From JAGOUA01 sp964428975 (GTDB lineage: Bacteria; Patescibacteriota; Patescibacteriia; 2-12-FULL-60-25): a stretch of DNA of 64,000 nt. Shown here piece after piece: positions 7,615 through 16,669 of this stretch. Both the position numbers and the translations under genes were made by a program. The notes under the pieces are model-generated. The model saw only the letters and a list, made by a program, of their open reading frames with translations, had not been told where the DNA came from and ran no database searches. The stretch's first letter is position 1. Each line of letters opens with the position of its first letter. Location: the NCBI GenBank assembly GCA_964428975.1, contig CAYSAI010000001.1, forward strand, positions 62,001 to 126,000. Reading direction: 5' to 3'.

Positions 7615-8964
7615 TTAACTTTGAAGCAGCTTTTTTTGGATGGCATGAATGAGTTTTTTCGCATCAACGATTTCTTGCGTGCCCGCATCCATATCACGAA
7701 TAATCGCCGTTCCATCGAGTACCTCTTTTTGCCCAATCACGATCGCCCATTTCGCGCCCAGCTTATTCGCTAGCTCCATTTGTGTCTTAATAGACGATTT
7801 TGAGAGCGCCTCACCCACCTTGATACCCGCCTGACGAAACTCTTCGAACAGAGCGAGGGCGCGCTTGCGACCCATATCCCCGAGCTGTGCGAGAAACACC
7901 TCTACGCGCGTAGGCTCTTGAACGACGGCACGGTCTCGCACACGCGAAAGCAATCGATCAAGACCGAAGGCAAGCCCAGCCGCCGGCGTAGGACGCCCAC
8001 CAAGCAGTTCAAGCAATCCATCAAAGCGACCACCTCCAGCAATCGCGCTTTGCGCCAGATCCTGATCATCGCTCGTGGCAAACAGCTCGAACACCGTTTT
8101 TGTATAGTAGTCAAGACCACGCACGAGGTAAGGGTCAAGCTCATACGGGACGCCAAGCTCATCCAGATACTCGAGCACGCGGGTAAAATGCACGCGCGAA
8201 GGCTCGTCGAGCCAATCCACCATTTGTGGCGCTTCCGCCTTTAATTCTTGCATTCCCGGTTCTTTCGAATCGAGCAGTCGCAAAGGATTTTTGAGTAACC
8301 GCTTTTTATCTTCCTCCGAAAGCTTACTTCGTTTCGAGCGGAAGTACGTGACAAGCGCATTTTTATAGTTTGTTCGTGATTCTGGCGTTCCAATCGAGTT
8401 GATTTTCACGATCGAATCAATGCCGAGCTCTTTCGCGACAAGATACGCGATCAAAATAAGTTGTGCATCTACAATCGGGTCTTCCTCGCCCACACACTCA
8501 AGCCCCGCTTGATAGAACTGACGAAAACGCCCCGCCTGCGGACGTTCGTAACGGAACATCGGCCCCGTGTACCAAAGCTTTACGGGTTGCGGCTGATTCA
8601 ACATACCGTGCTGAATGAACGCGCGCGCGATCGATGCCGTGCCTTCCGGACGGAGAGATACGGATTCGCCTCCGGGCGTCTCCCATGTATACATTTCTTT
8701 CTCAACAATATCTGTGGCTTTGCCAACGCTTCGCACGAAAAGGGCTGTTTCTTCCACGATAGGCGTCTCAATTTCGTTGAATCCATATGCGGAAGCAATA
8801 CGTTCGATCACACGTTGAATATGTCGCATGTGCACAAGATCGTGCGGCAATACATCGCGCATACCTCGCAAAAGAGCGATCGGTTGCACCTGTTTTTTTG
8901 GAGCGGGCAGCGTCGCAGGCTTCGCTGCGGCAGCTTTTTTTGGATCTTTTTTATTAAATGGCAT
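7615..8964 (-). CDS. hisS: histidyl-tRNA synthetase
   Basis: Class II HisRS, 449 aa. The N-terminal extension (about 28 residues, rich in K, A and P) precedes the classic LRGMRDVLPHD. Motif 2 is TGPMFRYERPQAGRFRQFYQ, and the histidine-specific signatures VRGLDYYTKTVFEL and AGGGRFDGL are followed by motif 3 GLAFGLDRLL. The C-terminal anticodon-binding domain spans about 355-449. It lies in a leftward run miaB-miaA-lepB-hisS-glycosidase. A 77-bp gap before it holds TGCTA-type sequences that may provide its own promoter. Confidence 0.96.
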   Translation of the reverse strand: MPFNKKDPKKAAAAKPATLPAPKKQVQPIALLRGMRDVLPHDLVHMRHIQRVIERIASAYGFNEIETPIVEETALFVRSVGKATDIVEKEMYTWETPGGESVSLRPEGTASIARAFIQHGMLNQPQPVKLWYTGPMFRYERPQAGRFRQFYQAGLECVGEEDPIVDAQLILIAYLVAKELGIDSIVKINSIGTPESRTNYKNALVTYFRSKRSKLSEEDKKRLLKNPLRLLDSKEPGMQELKAEAPQMVDWLDEPSRVHFTRVLEYLDELGVPYELDPYLVRGLDYYTKTVFELFATSDDQDLAQSAIAGGGRFDGLLELLGGRPTPAAGLAFGLDRLLSRVRDRAVVQEPTRVEVFLAQLGDMGRKRALALFEEFRQAGIKVGEALSKSSIKTQMELANKLGAKWAIVIGQKEVLDGTAIIRDMDAGTQEIVDAKKLIHAIQKKLLQS

Positions 8965-9041
8965 AGAAAAAGGGGTGAGAGTAGGCGGAGCGTAGCAAGA
9001 AACAGAGGATCTAGCAATCTACCGTAGTGTTTTCAAGTCAT

Positions 9042-9695
9042 TTACCTGCTCGGCACGGGATAATTTGGGACTGCTGTGAGCACACCCCATCGATTCACCG
9101 GCCAACCGCGTAACCAAGCGCGACCGATGAGTTCATCGCGAGTAATGGGACCGAAATAGCGAGAATCGAAGCTCGCTCGACGATTATCCCCCATCACAAA
9201 ATATTGATCATCCGCAAGCGTGACAGGACGCATATTCATCGCTTCTCGATCTTGTTTCGGAAGCTCGGTTGGATCAAAATACCCAGATTCGTCAAGAATC
9301 CATCCAGTAAGATGGTCCTTCGTAAACACTTTTACCTGTCCTTGAATAATCTCAACCGTTTCACCCGGTAATCCAACCACGCGCTTAATGAAGTATTTAT
9401 CTGGATCGGTTGGTGGGTGCAGCACGACTACCTCTCCGCGCTTTGGCTCGTTAAATCGGTAGGAAATCTCGTCAATAATAAGATATTCGCGATCAAAATA
9501 GGTTGGCTCCATGCTCTTTCCTTCGACTTTGAACGGATTTGCAATAAACAGGCGAATTGGAATGACAATGACGAGCGTCATCACAATCACCTGAAGAATT
9601 TCCTGCCAACGTGAAGAGTCGCGTATTTCTTCCTCTAAAGGGGCTTTTTCAGAAGGAATAGCATTTGACAGAGGCGAAAATGGAGCGTCAGACAT
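9042..9695 (-). CDS. lepB: signal peptidase I
   Basis: Membrane-bound type I signal peptidase that removes signal peptides from exported proteins; 217 aa from ATG 9695. One N-terminal membrane helix (about 33-50: ILQVIVMTLVIVIPIRLFI), then the catalytic Ser61 in GKSMEPTY and the general base Lys104 in YFIKRVVGLPG, followed by the box GDNRRASFDSR. It lies 10 bp after the miaA stop, so it is cotranscribed with miaB-miaA. The size and single helix match Gram-positive-style LepB. Confidence 0.95.
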   Translation of the reverse strand: MSDAPFSPLSNAIPSEKAPLEEEIRDSSRWQEILQVIVMTLVIVIPIRLFIANPFKVEGKSMEPTYFDREYLIIDEISYRFNEPKRGEVVVLHPPTDPDKYFIKRVVGLPGETVEIIQGQVKVFTKDHLTGWILDESGYFDPTELPKQDREAMNMRPVTLADDQYFVMGDNRRASFDSRYFGPITRDELIGRAWLRGWPVNRWGVLTAVPNYPVPSR

Positions 9696-9705
9696 GGCGT
9701 ATAGA

Positions 9706-10581
9706 CTACCGCGCGCGACGCACCTTGTCGAGCGCTTCGGCTTCATCATGCGCCCAGAGCAGATGCGGCTCTTTCCGAAACCACGTCATCTGACGACGTA
9801 CGTACTGCCATGTATCGCGAAGAACAAGACTGATGCACTGCGTCCCTACGTCAGAAGGATGCGACAGAAGGCCATCACGAATCGCTCGAAACCCAATACT
9901 CGTCATAAGCGGTGCATCTGGCGAAACACCTCGCTCAAGAAGCGCGCGCACTTCGTCCACCCATCCACGAGCGAACTGCTCTTGAATCGTGTGTGCGACG
10001 CGCGCACGAAGCGTTTCTGGCTCGTGATGGATCGCGAGCTTCTGCCATGTATACGGCGTTGGTTCACGGGTAGGTTCAAGTGACACGCCAGAACGTAAAC
10101 GCTCAAGCGCGCGCAGCACACGATGCGGATTACGTAGATCGAGCTTCGCGCCAAGTGAGGCGTCAAACGCAAGAAGCTGCTTCACACGCTGCATTTCTGA
10201 AAGCGCGAGGAGCTCTGCACGAAGCGACCTGTCAGGTGCGCCAGAAAACACATACCCTTCTGTGAGCGCTCGTACATACAAACCCGTGCCTCCCACCACG
10301 ATCGGCATATGTCCACGCGCGAGAATTTCTTTGATCTGTTCGTGTGCGGCCGTACACCATCGCGATACCGTCCACACCTCATCTGGAGCGCTCACAGCAA
10401 AAAGATGGTGCGGAACGCTCGCACGCATTTCTTCCGAAGGAACACCCGTACCGATCGGTGCATCAAGGTAGAGCTGCCGCGCATCCGCATTGATAATCTC
10501 TCCATGAAATTCCTGCGCAAGCTTGAGACTAAGCGCTGTTTTTCCGGAAGATGTTGGACCCGTAATACACAAGAGTTTCAT
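9706..10581 (-). CDS. miaA: tRNA dimethylallyltransferase MiaA
   Basis: Transfers a dimethylallyl group to N6 of A37 in tRNAs reading UNN codons; 291 aa. The P-loop GPTSSGKT (8-15) is followed by the conserved INADARQLYLD, where most homologues have DSxQ, then VVGGTGLYVRAL and the C-terminal swivel domain with WQYVRRQMTWFRK. The start ATG 10581 overlaps the miaB stop as ATGA. MiaA and MiaB act in sequence to give ms2i6A37, and their coupling fits this. Confidence 0.95.
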   Translation of the reverse strand: MKLLCITGPTSSGKTALSLKLAQEFHGEIINADARQLYLDAPIGTGVPSEEMRASVPHHLFAVSAPDEVWTVSRWCTAAHEQIKEILARGHMPIVVGGTGLYVRALTEGYVFSGAPDRSLRAELLALSEMQRVKQLLAFDASLGAKLDLRNPHRVLRALERLRSGVSLEPTREPTPYTWQKLAIHHEPETLRARVAHTIQEQFARGWVDEVRALLERGVSPDAPLMTSIGFRAIRDGLLSHPSDVGTQCISLVLRDTWQYVRRQMTWFRKEPHLLWAHDEAEALDKVRRAR

Positions 10582-11903
10582 ACGAGTTGCACTTCCAGCA
10601 CCCACGTTTTTGCGTGCGTGATACGTACAGGAAGCATCTTTCCCACGAGAGATATGTCGCTACTTGGAAAGCGACAGATTTTCATCTCACGATTCGTGCC
10701 CGTCGCAAGCCCGTGCTCGACACGCTCGACGAGCATCTCGTTTTCCGTTCCCACGTACGCCTCGTTTTTGCGAAGCGATGTCTCTTCCATCAACTCTTGC
10801 ATCCGATCCCACCGCGCGCGCTTCTCCTCTCGTGAGACATCATCCGGAAAGAGCTTCACAGCAAGCGTTCCCGAACGCGGCGAGTATTGCGCATTATACG
10901 AAATATCGAAGTCTACGTCGCGATAGAGTGAAAGCGTTTCTTCAAATTGAGACGCTGTTTCTTGCGAAAAACCAACGATAACGTCCGTTCCAAGGGCGAT
11001 ATTCGGTAGGCGAGCCTTGATTTTTCGCACAATCTCGAGATATTGCTCACGCGTGTACTTCCGATTCATCTTGCGAAGCACGTCCGTACTTCCAGATTGC
11101 ACGGGCAAGTGCAGGTAGTTCACCTGCTTCGGCAGGGCGAGCGCGTCGATCACCTCGTCCGTCATCGAAAGCGGGTGCGCCGCCGTCCAATGGAGACGCT
11201 TCAATCCCTCCAGTTGATTCACCTCCCACAAAAGCGCGGCGAAATGATCTTTGTAAGGATTCTCTTTCGAAAAAGAGTCTGGATCAGACGCTTTAAACGA
11301 GTTCACCGTCTGTCCAAGCAACGTGATCTCAAGAATACCGTGCGCGACAAGCTCCTGGCACTCTTCAAGAATATCTTTTGCTGGGCGATTGCGTTCCATG
11401 CCACGCGCATACGGCACCACGCAATACGTGCAAAACTTGTTGCATCCCGTTTGAATGGTCACATACGCCTGCACCGACGGTGCACGTACGGGATGGATTT
11501 TGAGATAATCCTGTTCGATCGAATCCGAATTTACCAGATCCGGCCGAAGTTCCGCGATCCACTTCGGAAGATGCACCATGTCCGGCGTTGGAAAGTAGAG
11601 GTCGGTCGCCGGCAAGCGCTTGCGAAACTCCCCTTTTTTGTCGCGTCCTGGCATGCAACCCGTCACGGCCACGATCATGTTCGGCTTGGTTTTTTTGTAA
11701 TTCAGGTACTTTTCTTGCGAACCAAACACCCGATCTTCCGCCGATTGCCGCACGCTGCAGGTGTTTACAAGAATCAAATCCGCCACACTTTCCTCCTCCG
11801 TAGAGGCAAAACCAAGCGATCCAAGGAGGCTCGCGATGCGCTCAGAATCGTTTTTATTCATCTGACAGCCATACGTCGTGATATGAAAGAGAGGGGAACT
11901 CAT
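10578..11903 (-). CDS. miaB: tRNA-2-methylthio-N6-dimethylallyladenosine synthase MiaB
   Basis: Radical-SAM methylthiotransferase, 441 aa, converting i6A37 to ms2i6A37. The N-terminal MTTase domain supplies three cysteines (TYGCQMN, NTCSVR, VTGCMPG) and the radical-SAM cluster is CNKFCTYC. The C-terminal TRAM domain begins near residue 375. First gene of the leftward operon miaB-miaA-lepB. It is divergent from the SIMPL-domain gene across a 60-bp regulatory gap. Confidence 0.96.
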   Translation of the reverse strand: MSSPLFHITTYGCQMNKNDSERIASLLGSLGFASTEEESVADLILVNTCSVRQSAEDRVFGSQEKYLNYKKTKPNMIVAVTGCMPGRDKKGEFRKRLPATDLYFPTPDMVHLPKWIAELRPDLVNSDSIEQDYLKIHPVRAPSVQAYVTIQTGCNKFCTYCVVPYARGMERNRPAKDILEECQELVAHGILEITLLGQTVNSFKASDPDSFSKENPYKDHFAALLWEVNQLEGLKRLHWTAAHPLSMTDEVIDALALPKQVNYLHLPVQSGSTDVLRKMNRKYTREQYLEIVRKIKARLPNIALGTDVIVGFSQETASQFEETLSLYRDVDFDISYNAQYSPRSGTLAVKLFPDDVSREEKRARWDRMQELMEETSLRKNEAYVGTENEMLVERVEHGLATGTNREMKICRFPSSDISLVGKMLPVRITHAKTWVLEVQLV

Positions 11904-11924
11904 ACCCTGTATTCAACGTCTTTC

Positions 11925-11953
11925 TTGACTTTTTGGCAAATTTATGCTAAAAT
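11925..11953 (+). promoter_or_regulatory. strong promoter TTGACT-N17-TAAAAT
   Basis: A -35 TTGACT (11925-11930) and extended -10 TGCTAAAAT (11945-11953) at 17-nt spacing. ATG 11964 follows 10 nt later, so the message is almost leaderless. Confidence 0.75.
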
Positions 11954-11963
11954 CCGCTTACTT

Positions 11964-12782
11964 ATGAATGAAATATCCCCTGCAGTTCCTCCACGATCTG
12001 GTGTGATCCCTGGAGCCATTATTCTCGGTCTTGCTCTTGTTATTGGTCTCGGATCGCTTGCGTGGCAAAAATATGACGAATCTCGTCTCGTGAACCAAGC
12101 GCTTACCGTGAGTGGTCGAGCTGTGAAAGTCATCACCGCTGACACCCTCAAGTGGTCGCTCACATTGAACCGCTATGGCTCGAGCACGTCTACGGAAAAA
12201 AGCTTGAACCGTGACCTCGATGGCGATGTCGAATTTATGAAGCAAGAGCTCGCAACAGCAGGAGCGAAAGACATTACGGTGAGCCGTCAGCCCTCGCGTT
12301 TTTATGGAGGATATTGCCCAGATCAGGGATATTACAACGAGGTTACACGAATGAGTGCGCCTATAGAACCGATGCCAATCACCCTTCCCATGCCTCCTAC
12401 CCCTCCATCTTGTGGCGGTGGAAGCGTCACCCAAACCATGGTGTTTGAAATGAAAGAAGCGGAAAAAGGCAATACGCTGAGCGGTAGCCTGCCGGAACAT
12501 CTTCGCACGCGCGGCGTAAATGTCAACGAAAACCGCATGGAATTCTCCGTGTCGGATGATGAACCGCTTCGTCAAGAACTTCTCGGCAAGGCGATGGAAA
12601 ACGCTCGTGAAAAAGCCGAGAGCATCGCTCCAAAGCGCGTTGGAAAAGTGATACGTACCATGGAAGATCAGCTCTATTTTACCCCAACAGGCTCTACGAA
12701 CAGTTACGGCTACGGTGATGAAACAAGTTCACTTCAAAAGAAAGCAACGCTTTCCTTGAGCGTGACGTTCACCTTAAAGTAA
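11964..12782 (+). CDS. membrane-anchored SIMPL-domain protein
   Basis: 272-aa protein with one N-terminal membrane anchor (about 15-30, IPGAIILGLALVIGLGSLAW) and an extracytoplasmic SIMPL (DUF541) domain recognisable from VSGRAVKVITADTLKWSLTL at its start and AREKAESIA plus LSVTFTLK at its end. An insert of about 40 residues rich in P, M and G (near 115-150) interrupts the domain. The upstream frame is open but non-coding: the promoter and ATG 11964 set the start. The biochemical role of SIMPL proteins is poorly known; envelope stress or folding is often suggested. Confidence 0.85.
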   Translation: MNEISPAVPPRSGVIPGAIILGLALVIGLGSLAWQKYDESRLVNQALTVSGRAVKVITADTLKWSLTLNRYGSSTSTEKSLNRDLDGDVEFMKQELATAGAKDITVSRQPSRFYGGYCPDQGYYNEVTRMSAPIEPMPITLPMPPTPPSCGGGSVTQTMVFEMKEAEKGNTLSGSLPEHLRTRGVNVNENRMEFSVSDDEPLRQELLGKAMENAREKAESIAPKRVGKVIRTMEDQLYFTPTGSTNSYGYGDETSSLQKKATLSLSVTFTLK

Positions 12783-12791
12783 GTCAAAAAA

Positions 12792-12822
12792 AATAACGCT
12801 TGTCGCAACGAGCGTTATTTTG
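12792..12822. terminator. bidirectional terminator between SIMPL gene and enolase
   Basis: Stem AATAACGCT / AGCGTTATT (12792-12800 with 12811-12819), flanked by an A-run on the left and a T-run on the right, so it can work for both convergent genes. Confidence 0.8.
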
Positions 12823-12828
12823 TTTCTT

Positions 12829-14088
12829 CTACAATTCATCTTCGATTTCCAGCAGCCGGTTGTATTTCTCCACACGTTCTGAACGGCTCAGCGAGCCTGT
12901 TTTGATAAATTCCGATCCACACGCGACCGCAAGATCGGCGATAAACGTATCCGATGTTTCTCCGGAACGATGCGAGATCGAGGTTTTCCACCCCGCTTCG
13001 TGTGCCATCGTGATCGCGCGCACCGCTTCTGTAAGCGTACCAATCTGGTTCACTTTCACAAGAATCGTATTCGCTGCCTGCTCTTTGATCGCGCGCTCGA
13101 GACGCTCCACGTTCGTCACGAGAAAATCATCTCCTACCACCGCGCTTCCTTTTTTCATGAGAGGAAACGCTTGCTTCCACGCCTGCCAGTCATCCTCCGC
13201 GAACGGATCTTCAATCGATACAAAGGGAAATGCCGCTTGCCACGCGAGATATCTCTTCAAAAGTTCTTGCGCGGTATAGCTTTTTCCTTCCGTACGAAAC
13301 ACGTAGAGCTTCTTTTTTGCATCATAAAATTCAGAACTCGCGACATCTACCGCAAGCCCAACCTGCGTTTTTGGCGTATATCCCGTTTTTTTGATCGCCT
13401 TGATCAATAAAGTGAACGCGTGTTCCGCATTCGGAAGACGCGGGGCGAACCCCCCTTCATCTCCTACGGTCGTCGCGAAGCCTTCGTCTGCAAGCAGGCC
13501 TCGAAGGGTAGCGAAAATTTCCGCTCCTGCACGCAAACGCGCGGAAAAGGTGGGCATTTTTGGGACGATCATGCATTCCTGCACGTCCATCGACCAATGC
13601 GCGTGCGCCCCACCGTTCAACACGTTCATCGTCGGCATCGGAAGCGATGGCGCATGAGGAAAATCAAACGTCTCACGAAGAGACTTCCAGAGCGGTAAAC
13701 GCCGCTCTGATGATGCCGCGCGTGCGCACGCAAGCGACACGGCGAGAATCGCGTTCGCTCCAAGACGTTTTTTATTGGATGTGCCATCAAGTTCGATCAT
13801 GGTTTCATCAAGATCTTCCTGATGAAACGCATTTTTTCCAAGAAGGGCTGGCGCGATCACGTCATCAACGTGCTTCACCGCTTTCAAAACGCCTTTTCCT
13901 CCAAAACGTTTTCCCCCATCACGAAGCTCGCACGCTTCATGCGAACCAGTCGAGGCGCCAGATGGCACATACGCGCTCGCGCTCGCTCCTGAACGAAGGG
14001 TAACATACGCCGCGACGGTAGGGTTTCCACGCGAGTCGAGAATTTCACGTCCACGCACCGAAGCTATGTTGGAAGAGGAAAAGAACAT
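12829..14088 (-). CDS. eno: enolase
   Basis: Phosphopyruvate hydratase of glycolysis, 419 aa from ATG 14088. N-terminal REILDSRGNPTV, the loop SGASTGSHEA, metal ligands in SIEDPFAEDDW and VGDDFLVTN, and the catalytic segment VKVNQIGTLTEA and SHRSGETSDTFIADLAV are all present. An extended -10 box TGCTATACT lies 10 nt upstream. An earlier GTG-type start would pass through this promoter, so it is rejected. Convergent with the SIMPL-domain gene through a shared terminator. Confidence 0.97.
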   Translation of the reverse strand: MFFSSSNIASVRGREILDSRGNPTVAAYVTLRSGASASAYVPSGASTGSHEACELRDGGKRFGGKGVLKAVKHVDDVIAPALLGKNAFHQEDLDETMIELDGTSNKKRLGANAILAVSLACARAASSERRLPLWKSLRETFDFPHAPSLPMPTMNVLNGGAHAHWSMDVQECMIVPKMPTFSARLRAGAEIFATLRGLLADEGFATTVGDEGGFAPRLPNAEHAFTLLIKAIKKTGYTPKTQVGLAVDVASSEFYDAKKKLYVFRTEGKSYTAQELLKRYLAWQAAFPFVSIEDPFAEDDWQAWKQAFPLMKKGSAVVGDDFLVTNVERLERAIKEQAANTILVKVNQIGTLTEAVRAITMAHEAGWKTSISHRSGETSDTFIADLAVACGSEFIKTGSLSRSERVEKYNRLLEIEDEL

Positions 14089-14098
14089 ACGTGTTTGG

Positions 14099-14107
14099 AG
14101 TATAGCA
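14099..14107 (-). promoter_or_regulatory. extended -10 box (TGCTATACT) of enolase gene
   Basis: Minus-strand extended -10 element 10 nt before ATG 14088, placed directly after the pyrF terminator. Confidence 0.6.
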
Positions 14108-14112
14108 CAAAA

Positions 14113-14139
14113 CAAAAAGCCCAACGAAATGTTGAGGCT
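14113..14139 (-). terminator. terminator downstream of pyrF
   Basis: On the minus strand AGCC-T-CAAC, loop ATTTC, GTTG-GGCT then TTTTTG. The stem overlaps the pyrF stop codon. Confidence 0.65.
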
Positions 14140-14995
14140 AGAGAAAGCTTCCCATCACACCCGTGATTTCCTCGTGAAGCGCGAGAACGACACGACGCGT
14201 CGCTTCTTGATACGGCTCACCCTCGAGACGTTCGGGATACGTCACCCCGCTCGAAGAGTTGATAAGAAAGCGATGTCTCGCCGCCGTGACCACGCGCGGG
14301 ACACCCCCTCCTTGCTTGCCGACACCCGGAATGAGTAACGGAATATTCTGCGCAACTCCTCGCACACGCGTAATCTCTGGAGGATACGTCGCTCCTACCA
14401 CCAAACCGCAGTTTCCCTCTTGGTTCCACACGTCGTTCACGGCGCGAGCGATGTGCAGATGAAGCGGCGATGGTGTTCCCGTTGTGAGATTCATCACAGG
14501 CAGATCCTGAAACTCCCCCGCTCCCGGATTCGACGTACGGCAGAGGACGAACACACCTTTATCTTTCCTTCGCAAGAATGGCTCGTTCGCTTCGCGTCCG
14601 AGATACGGATGAACGGTGGTCGCGTCCGCATGGTACAGATTGAACAGCTCTTCGGCGTATGCCTCATTCGTATCACCGATGTCACCGCGTTTCCCATCGA
14701 GAATCAGCGTTGCCTCGGGAGCGAAGTGATGGAATCTCTCCATGACATGCTGAAGTGCGTAGAGCCCTTCCTGTCCCAAACGTTCGAAAAAGGCCATGTT
14801 CGGCTTGTAGGCAGCTGCCACATCCGCCGTCGAATACACGATATTCTGGATGAAGTCTTCGATCGCATGCCGCACGAGCTGATGCCCTCGTCCGACTCGT
14901 TCGTAGATTTTCTCCATGTCTGGATCGAGACCGATACATACATACCGCCCCTTCGCCCACGAAGCTTCGAGCTTTCTTACGAATTCGCTCGTCAT
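14138..14995 (-). CDS. pyrF: orotidine 5'-phosphate decarboxylase (type 2)
   Basis: OMP decarboxylase converting OMP to UMP, 285 aa, which fits the longer type 2 subfamily. Seen motifs are CIGLDPDMEKI at the N-terminus, the catalytic LDGKRGDIGDT near 100, TVHPYLG, and the phosphate-binding LIPGVGKQGG. It is one of the SD-led genes: AAAGGAGG stands 5-6 nt upstream of ATG 14995. No other pyrimidine-pathway gene is nearby. Confidence 0.94.
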   Translation of the reverse strand: MTSEFVRKLEASWAKGRYVCIGLDPDMEKIYERVGRGHQLVRHAIEDFIQNIVYSTADVAAAYKPNMAFFERLGQEGLYALQHVMERFHHFAPEATLILDGKRGDIGDTNEAYAEELFNLYHADATTVHPYLGREANEPFLRRKDKGVFVLCRTSNPGAGEFQDLPVMNLTTGTPSPLHLHIARAVNDVWNQEGNCGLVVGATYPPEITRVRGVAQNIPLLIPGVGKQGGGVPRVVTAARHRFLINSSSGVTYPERLEGEPYQEATRRVVLALHEEITGVMGSFL

Positions 14996-15094
14996 TACGA
15001 ACCTCCTTTACAAGCAACCGCCTATCGGTTGGTAGCAAAAGCCTGCGCTTTCTCTCGATAAAAGGCAAGGGATATGCAAAGATAGCCCTTTCTG

Positions 15095-15108
15095 TGGTAT
15101 GCTACAAG
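15095..15108 (+). promoter_or_regulatory. overlapping extended -10 boxes
   Basis: TGGTATGCT (15095-15103) overlaps TGCTACAAG (15100-15108), just before ATG 15113; no Shine-Dalgarno. Confidence 0.45.
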
Positions 15109-15112
15109 TACT

Positions 15113-15565
15113 ATGCCTTTTCGATCTAATGAAGCTCGTTTCGATGCTCCAGGAAGTGGTTCAATCGATCTTGAAATCGCAGACCAAGAACAAAAGTCTC
15201 AAAAACCTCCTTCAACAACTACGGAGGCGTCGGGCGTGCATCGAATTCCTCAGCAAGACCACGGAAGAGTACGAAACCATCTTGATACTCTCATGACGGC
15301 ACATTCACCTGATGAGGCAGATGAAGAAGCTCGAGCTAGCCTTGATACCGGTATGTATCAAGAAGAAGCCCGTGCTGGAGGAGATCAAGAAGCACGCGTG
15401 CAAGAAGAGGCTCGTCTGCAAGCACATATTGACGCCGCGCGAAAAGAGCTCGATCAGCTTCGCAAACAGAGACAAAGCGGGTTTTTCTCGCGATGGACAG
15501 GGGAAAGTGCGCAAGAAACGGTTCTCGCAAAACGTATTTCCGAATACGAAAAACGAGCCTTATAA
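15113..15565 (+). CDS. hypothetical coiled-coil protein
   Basis: 150-aa acidic, highly charged protein. Residues 1-60 look disordered; about 65-115 is a coiled coil (QEEARAGGDQEARVQEEARL); then a short GFFSRWTG segment is followed by a final helix. The same plan (disordered front, coiled coil, FF..G segment, last helix) is found in the protein at 17183-17758, so the two may be distant relatives. No signal peptide or membrane segment. Function unknown. It converges on the efp gene. Confidence 0.7.
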   Translation: MPFRSNEARFDAPGSGSIDLEIADQEQKSQKPPSTTTEASGVHRIPQQDHGRVRNHLDTLMTAHSPDEADEEARASLDTGMYQEEARAGGDQEARVQEEARLQAHIDAARKELDQLRKQRQSGFFSRWTGESAQETVLAKRISEYEKRAL

Positions 15566-15594
15566 AGCGCGGCATAGCAGCAAGTAGCCCCCCC

Positions 15595-16161
15595 CTATTT
15601 CGCCCTCTCTACGTACTCGTCCGTTTCCGTATTCACGACAATACTTTCGCCTGATTTGATAAACAGCGGCACACGCACTTTGATTCCCCCCTCGACGATC
15701 GCCTCTTTAAACATATTTCCTCCGCTAACGGTATTTCCTGCGGACGCTTCAGGTGCTTCCACGACTTTGAGTGTGAGTTTTCGAGGGATTTCAATCGCGA
15801 TAGGACGGTTGTCATACACTGCCATATGAATTTCGAGGCCTTCGCGTAGGTATTTGCTTTGTTCGCCAATCTCGTCGTCTGACATCGTATATTGTTCGTA
15901 ACTTCCGTTATCCATAAACGTATAGCCCGTTGTATCGTGGTACAGATATTGCATGTTACGATGGTCAACCTCCACAATATCTACGGATTCGGACGTTTTA
16001 TTCGTCACTTCAAGCACCTTCCCACTTTGGAGGTTTTTCTGACGCGAACGCACGAAGGCCGCTCCTTTTCCTGGATTAATGTGTTGAAATTCGACGATTA
16101 ACCACAGCCCTTGCTCGTTTTTGATGACGACGCCTTTTTTGATATCAGAGGGAGATGCCAT
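15595..16161 (-). CDS. efp: elongation factor P
   Basis: EF-P, 188 aa from ATG 16161 (MASPSDIKKG), three OB-like domains, which enters the ribosomal E site to rescue polyproline stalls. The loop that carries the modified lysine reads NPGKGAAF with Lys32 at the position of the E. coli Lys34. That lysine, with an EpmA-like ligase at 19003-20070, suggests that EF-P is lysylated here. C-terminal signature IKVRVPLFIKSGE and VVNTETDEYVER are typical. Earlier in-frame starts lack protein-like sequence. Confidence 0.95.
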   Translation of the reverse strand: MASPSDIKKGVVIKNEQGLWLIVEFQHINPGKGAAFVRSRQKNLQSGKVLEVTNKTSESVDIVEVDHRNMQYLYHDTTGYTFMDNGSYEQYTMSDDEIGEQSKYLREGLEIHMAVYDNRPIAIEIPRKLTLKVVEAPEASAGNTVSGGNMFKEAIVEGGIKVRVPLFIKSGESIVVNTETDEYVERAK

Positions 16162-16210
16162 AGATGCGCGTATGCTCCCAAAAAGACGCCGTGCGGTCAA
16201 TGGAGGTGAC

Positions 16211-16669
16211 TTAAGACAGCGTCAATCCGAGACGTTCTGGATATTGAATCACATCTTTCACCGCTTTTAAAAAAGTTTCGACGTCTTGTAAATGATTGCG
16301 CGTGATGTCAAAAAGCTCTTCAGGTTGAATATTTGCATAAAAATGCGTCAACCTATTTCGATATCCTGCCATAGATACGAGTGCATGATCCGCGAAAGCT
16401 TGATCAACCAAACCGACTTCTCCGCATTTTTTTGCCATTCGCTTGTATTCCGTTTCTCGCGCTCCGGGAATGCGTGCCAAGATATGGCTCGTAATGTTAA
16501 AAACACCCTCTAAGGCTAGTCGCAAATGATGGTGAACACGATCAAGAATCTCTGGCTTAGAAAACTCCTCTAATGACAGCTGGGACCAACGACCGAGCTC
16601 TGCAATATTTTTTTGGATACCGTCAACACGCGGTTGCAAGGATTCGCGTTGAAGAGATGGGGCAGTCAT
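16211..16669 (-). CDS. hepT: HepT-like HEPN RNase toxin (DUF86)
   Basis: 152-aa HEPN-domain protein. The HEPN RNase motif RX4HXY is visible as RNRLTHFY near residue 104. In the HepT/MntA systems this toxin is an RNase and the partner MntA AMPylates its tyrosine to neutralise it. Its ATG 16669 overlaps the stop of mntA as ATGA, so antitoxin and toxin are translationally coupled, antitoxin first. A role in stress or phage defence is inferred from the family only. Confidence 0.88.
   Translation of the reverse strand: MTAPSLQRESLQPRVDGIQKNIAELGRWSQLSLEEFSKPEILDRVHHHLRLALEGVFNITSHILARIPGARETEYKRMAKKCGEVGLVDQAFADHALVSMAGYRNRLTHFYANIQPEELFDITRNHLQDVETFLKAVKDVIQYPERLGLTLS

Noticed and set aside
8461..9027. 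Plus-strand open frame of 188 codons over hisS
   Set aside because: Antisense shadow of a strongly conserved gene; composition rich in R, F and C without structure.
11043..11963. Upstream in-frame extension of the SIMPL-domain gene
   Set aside because: It runs antisense through miaB and lies upstream of a clear promoter at 11925-11953.
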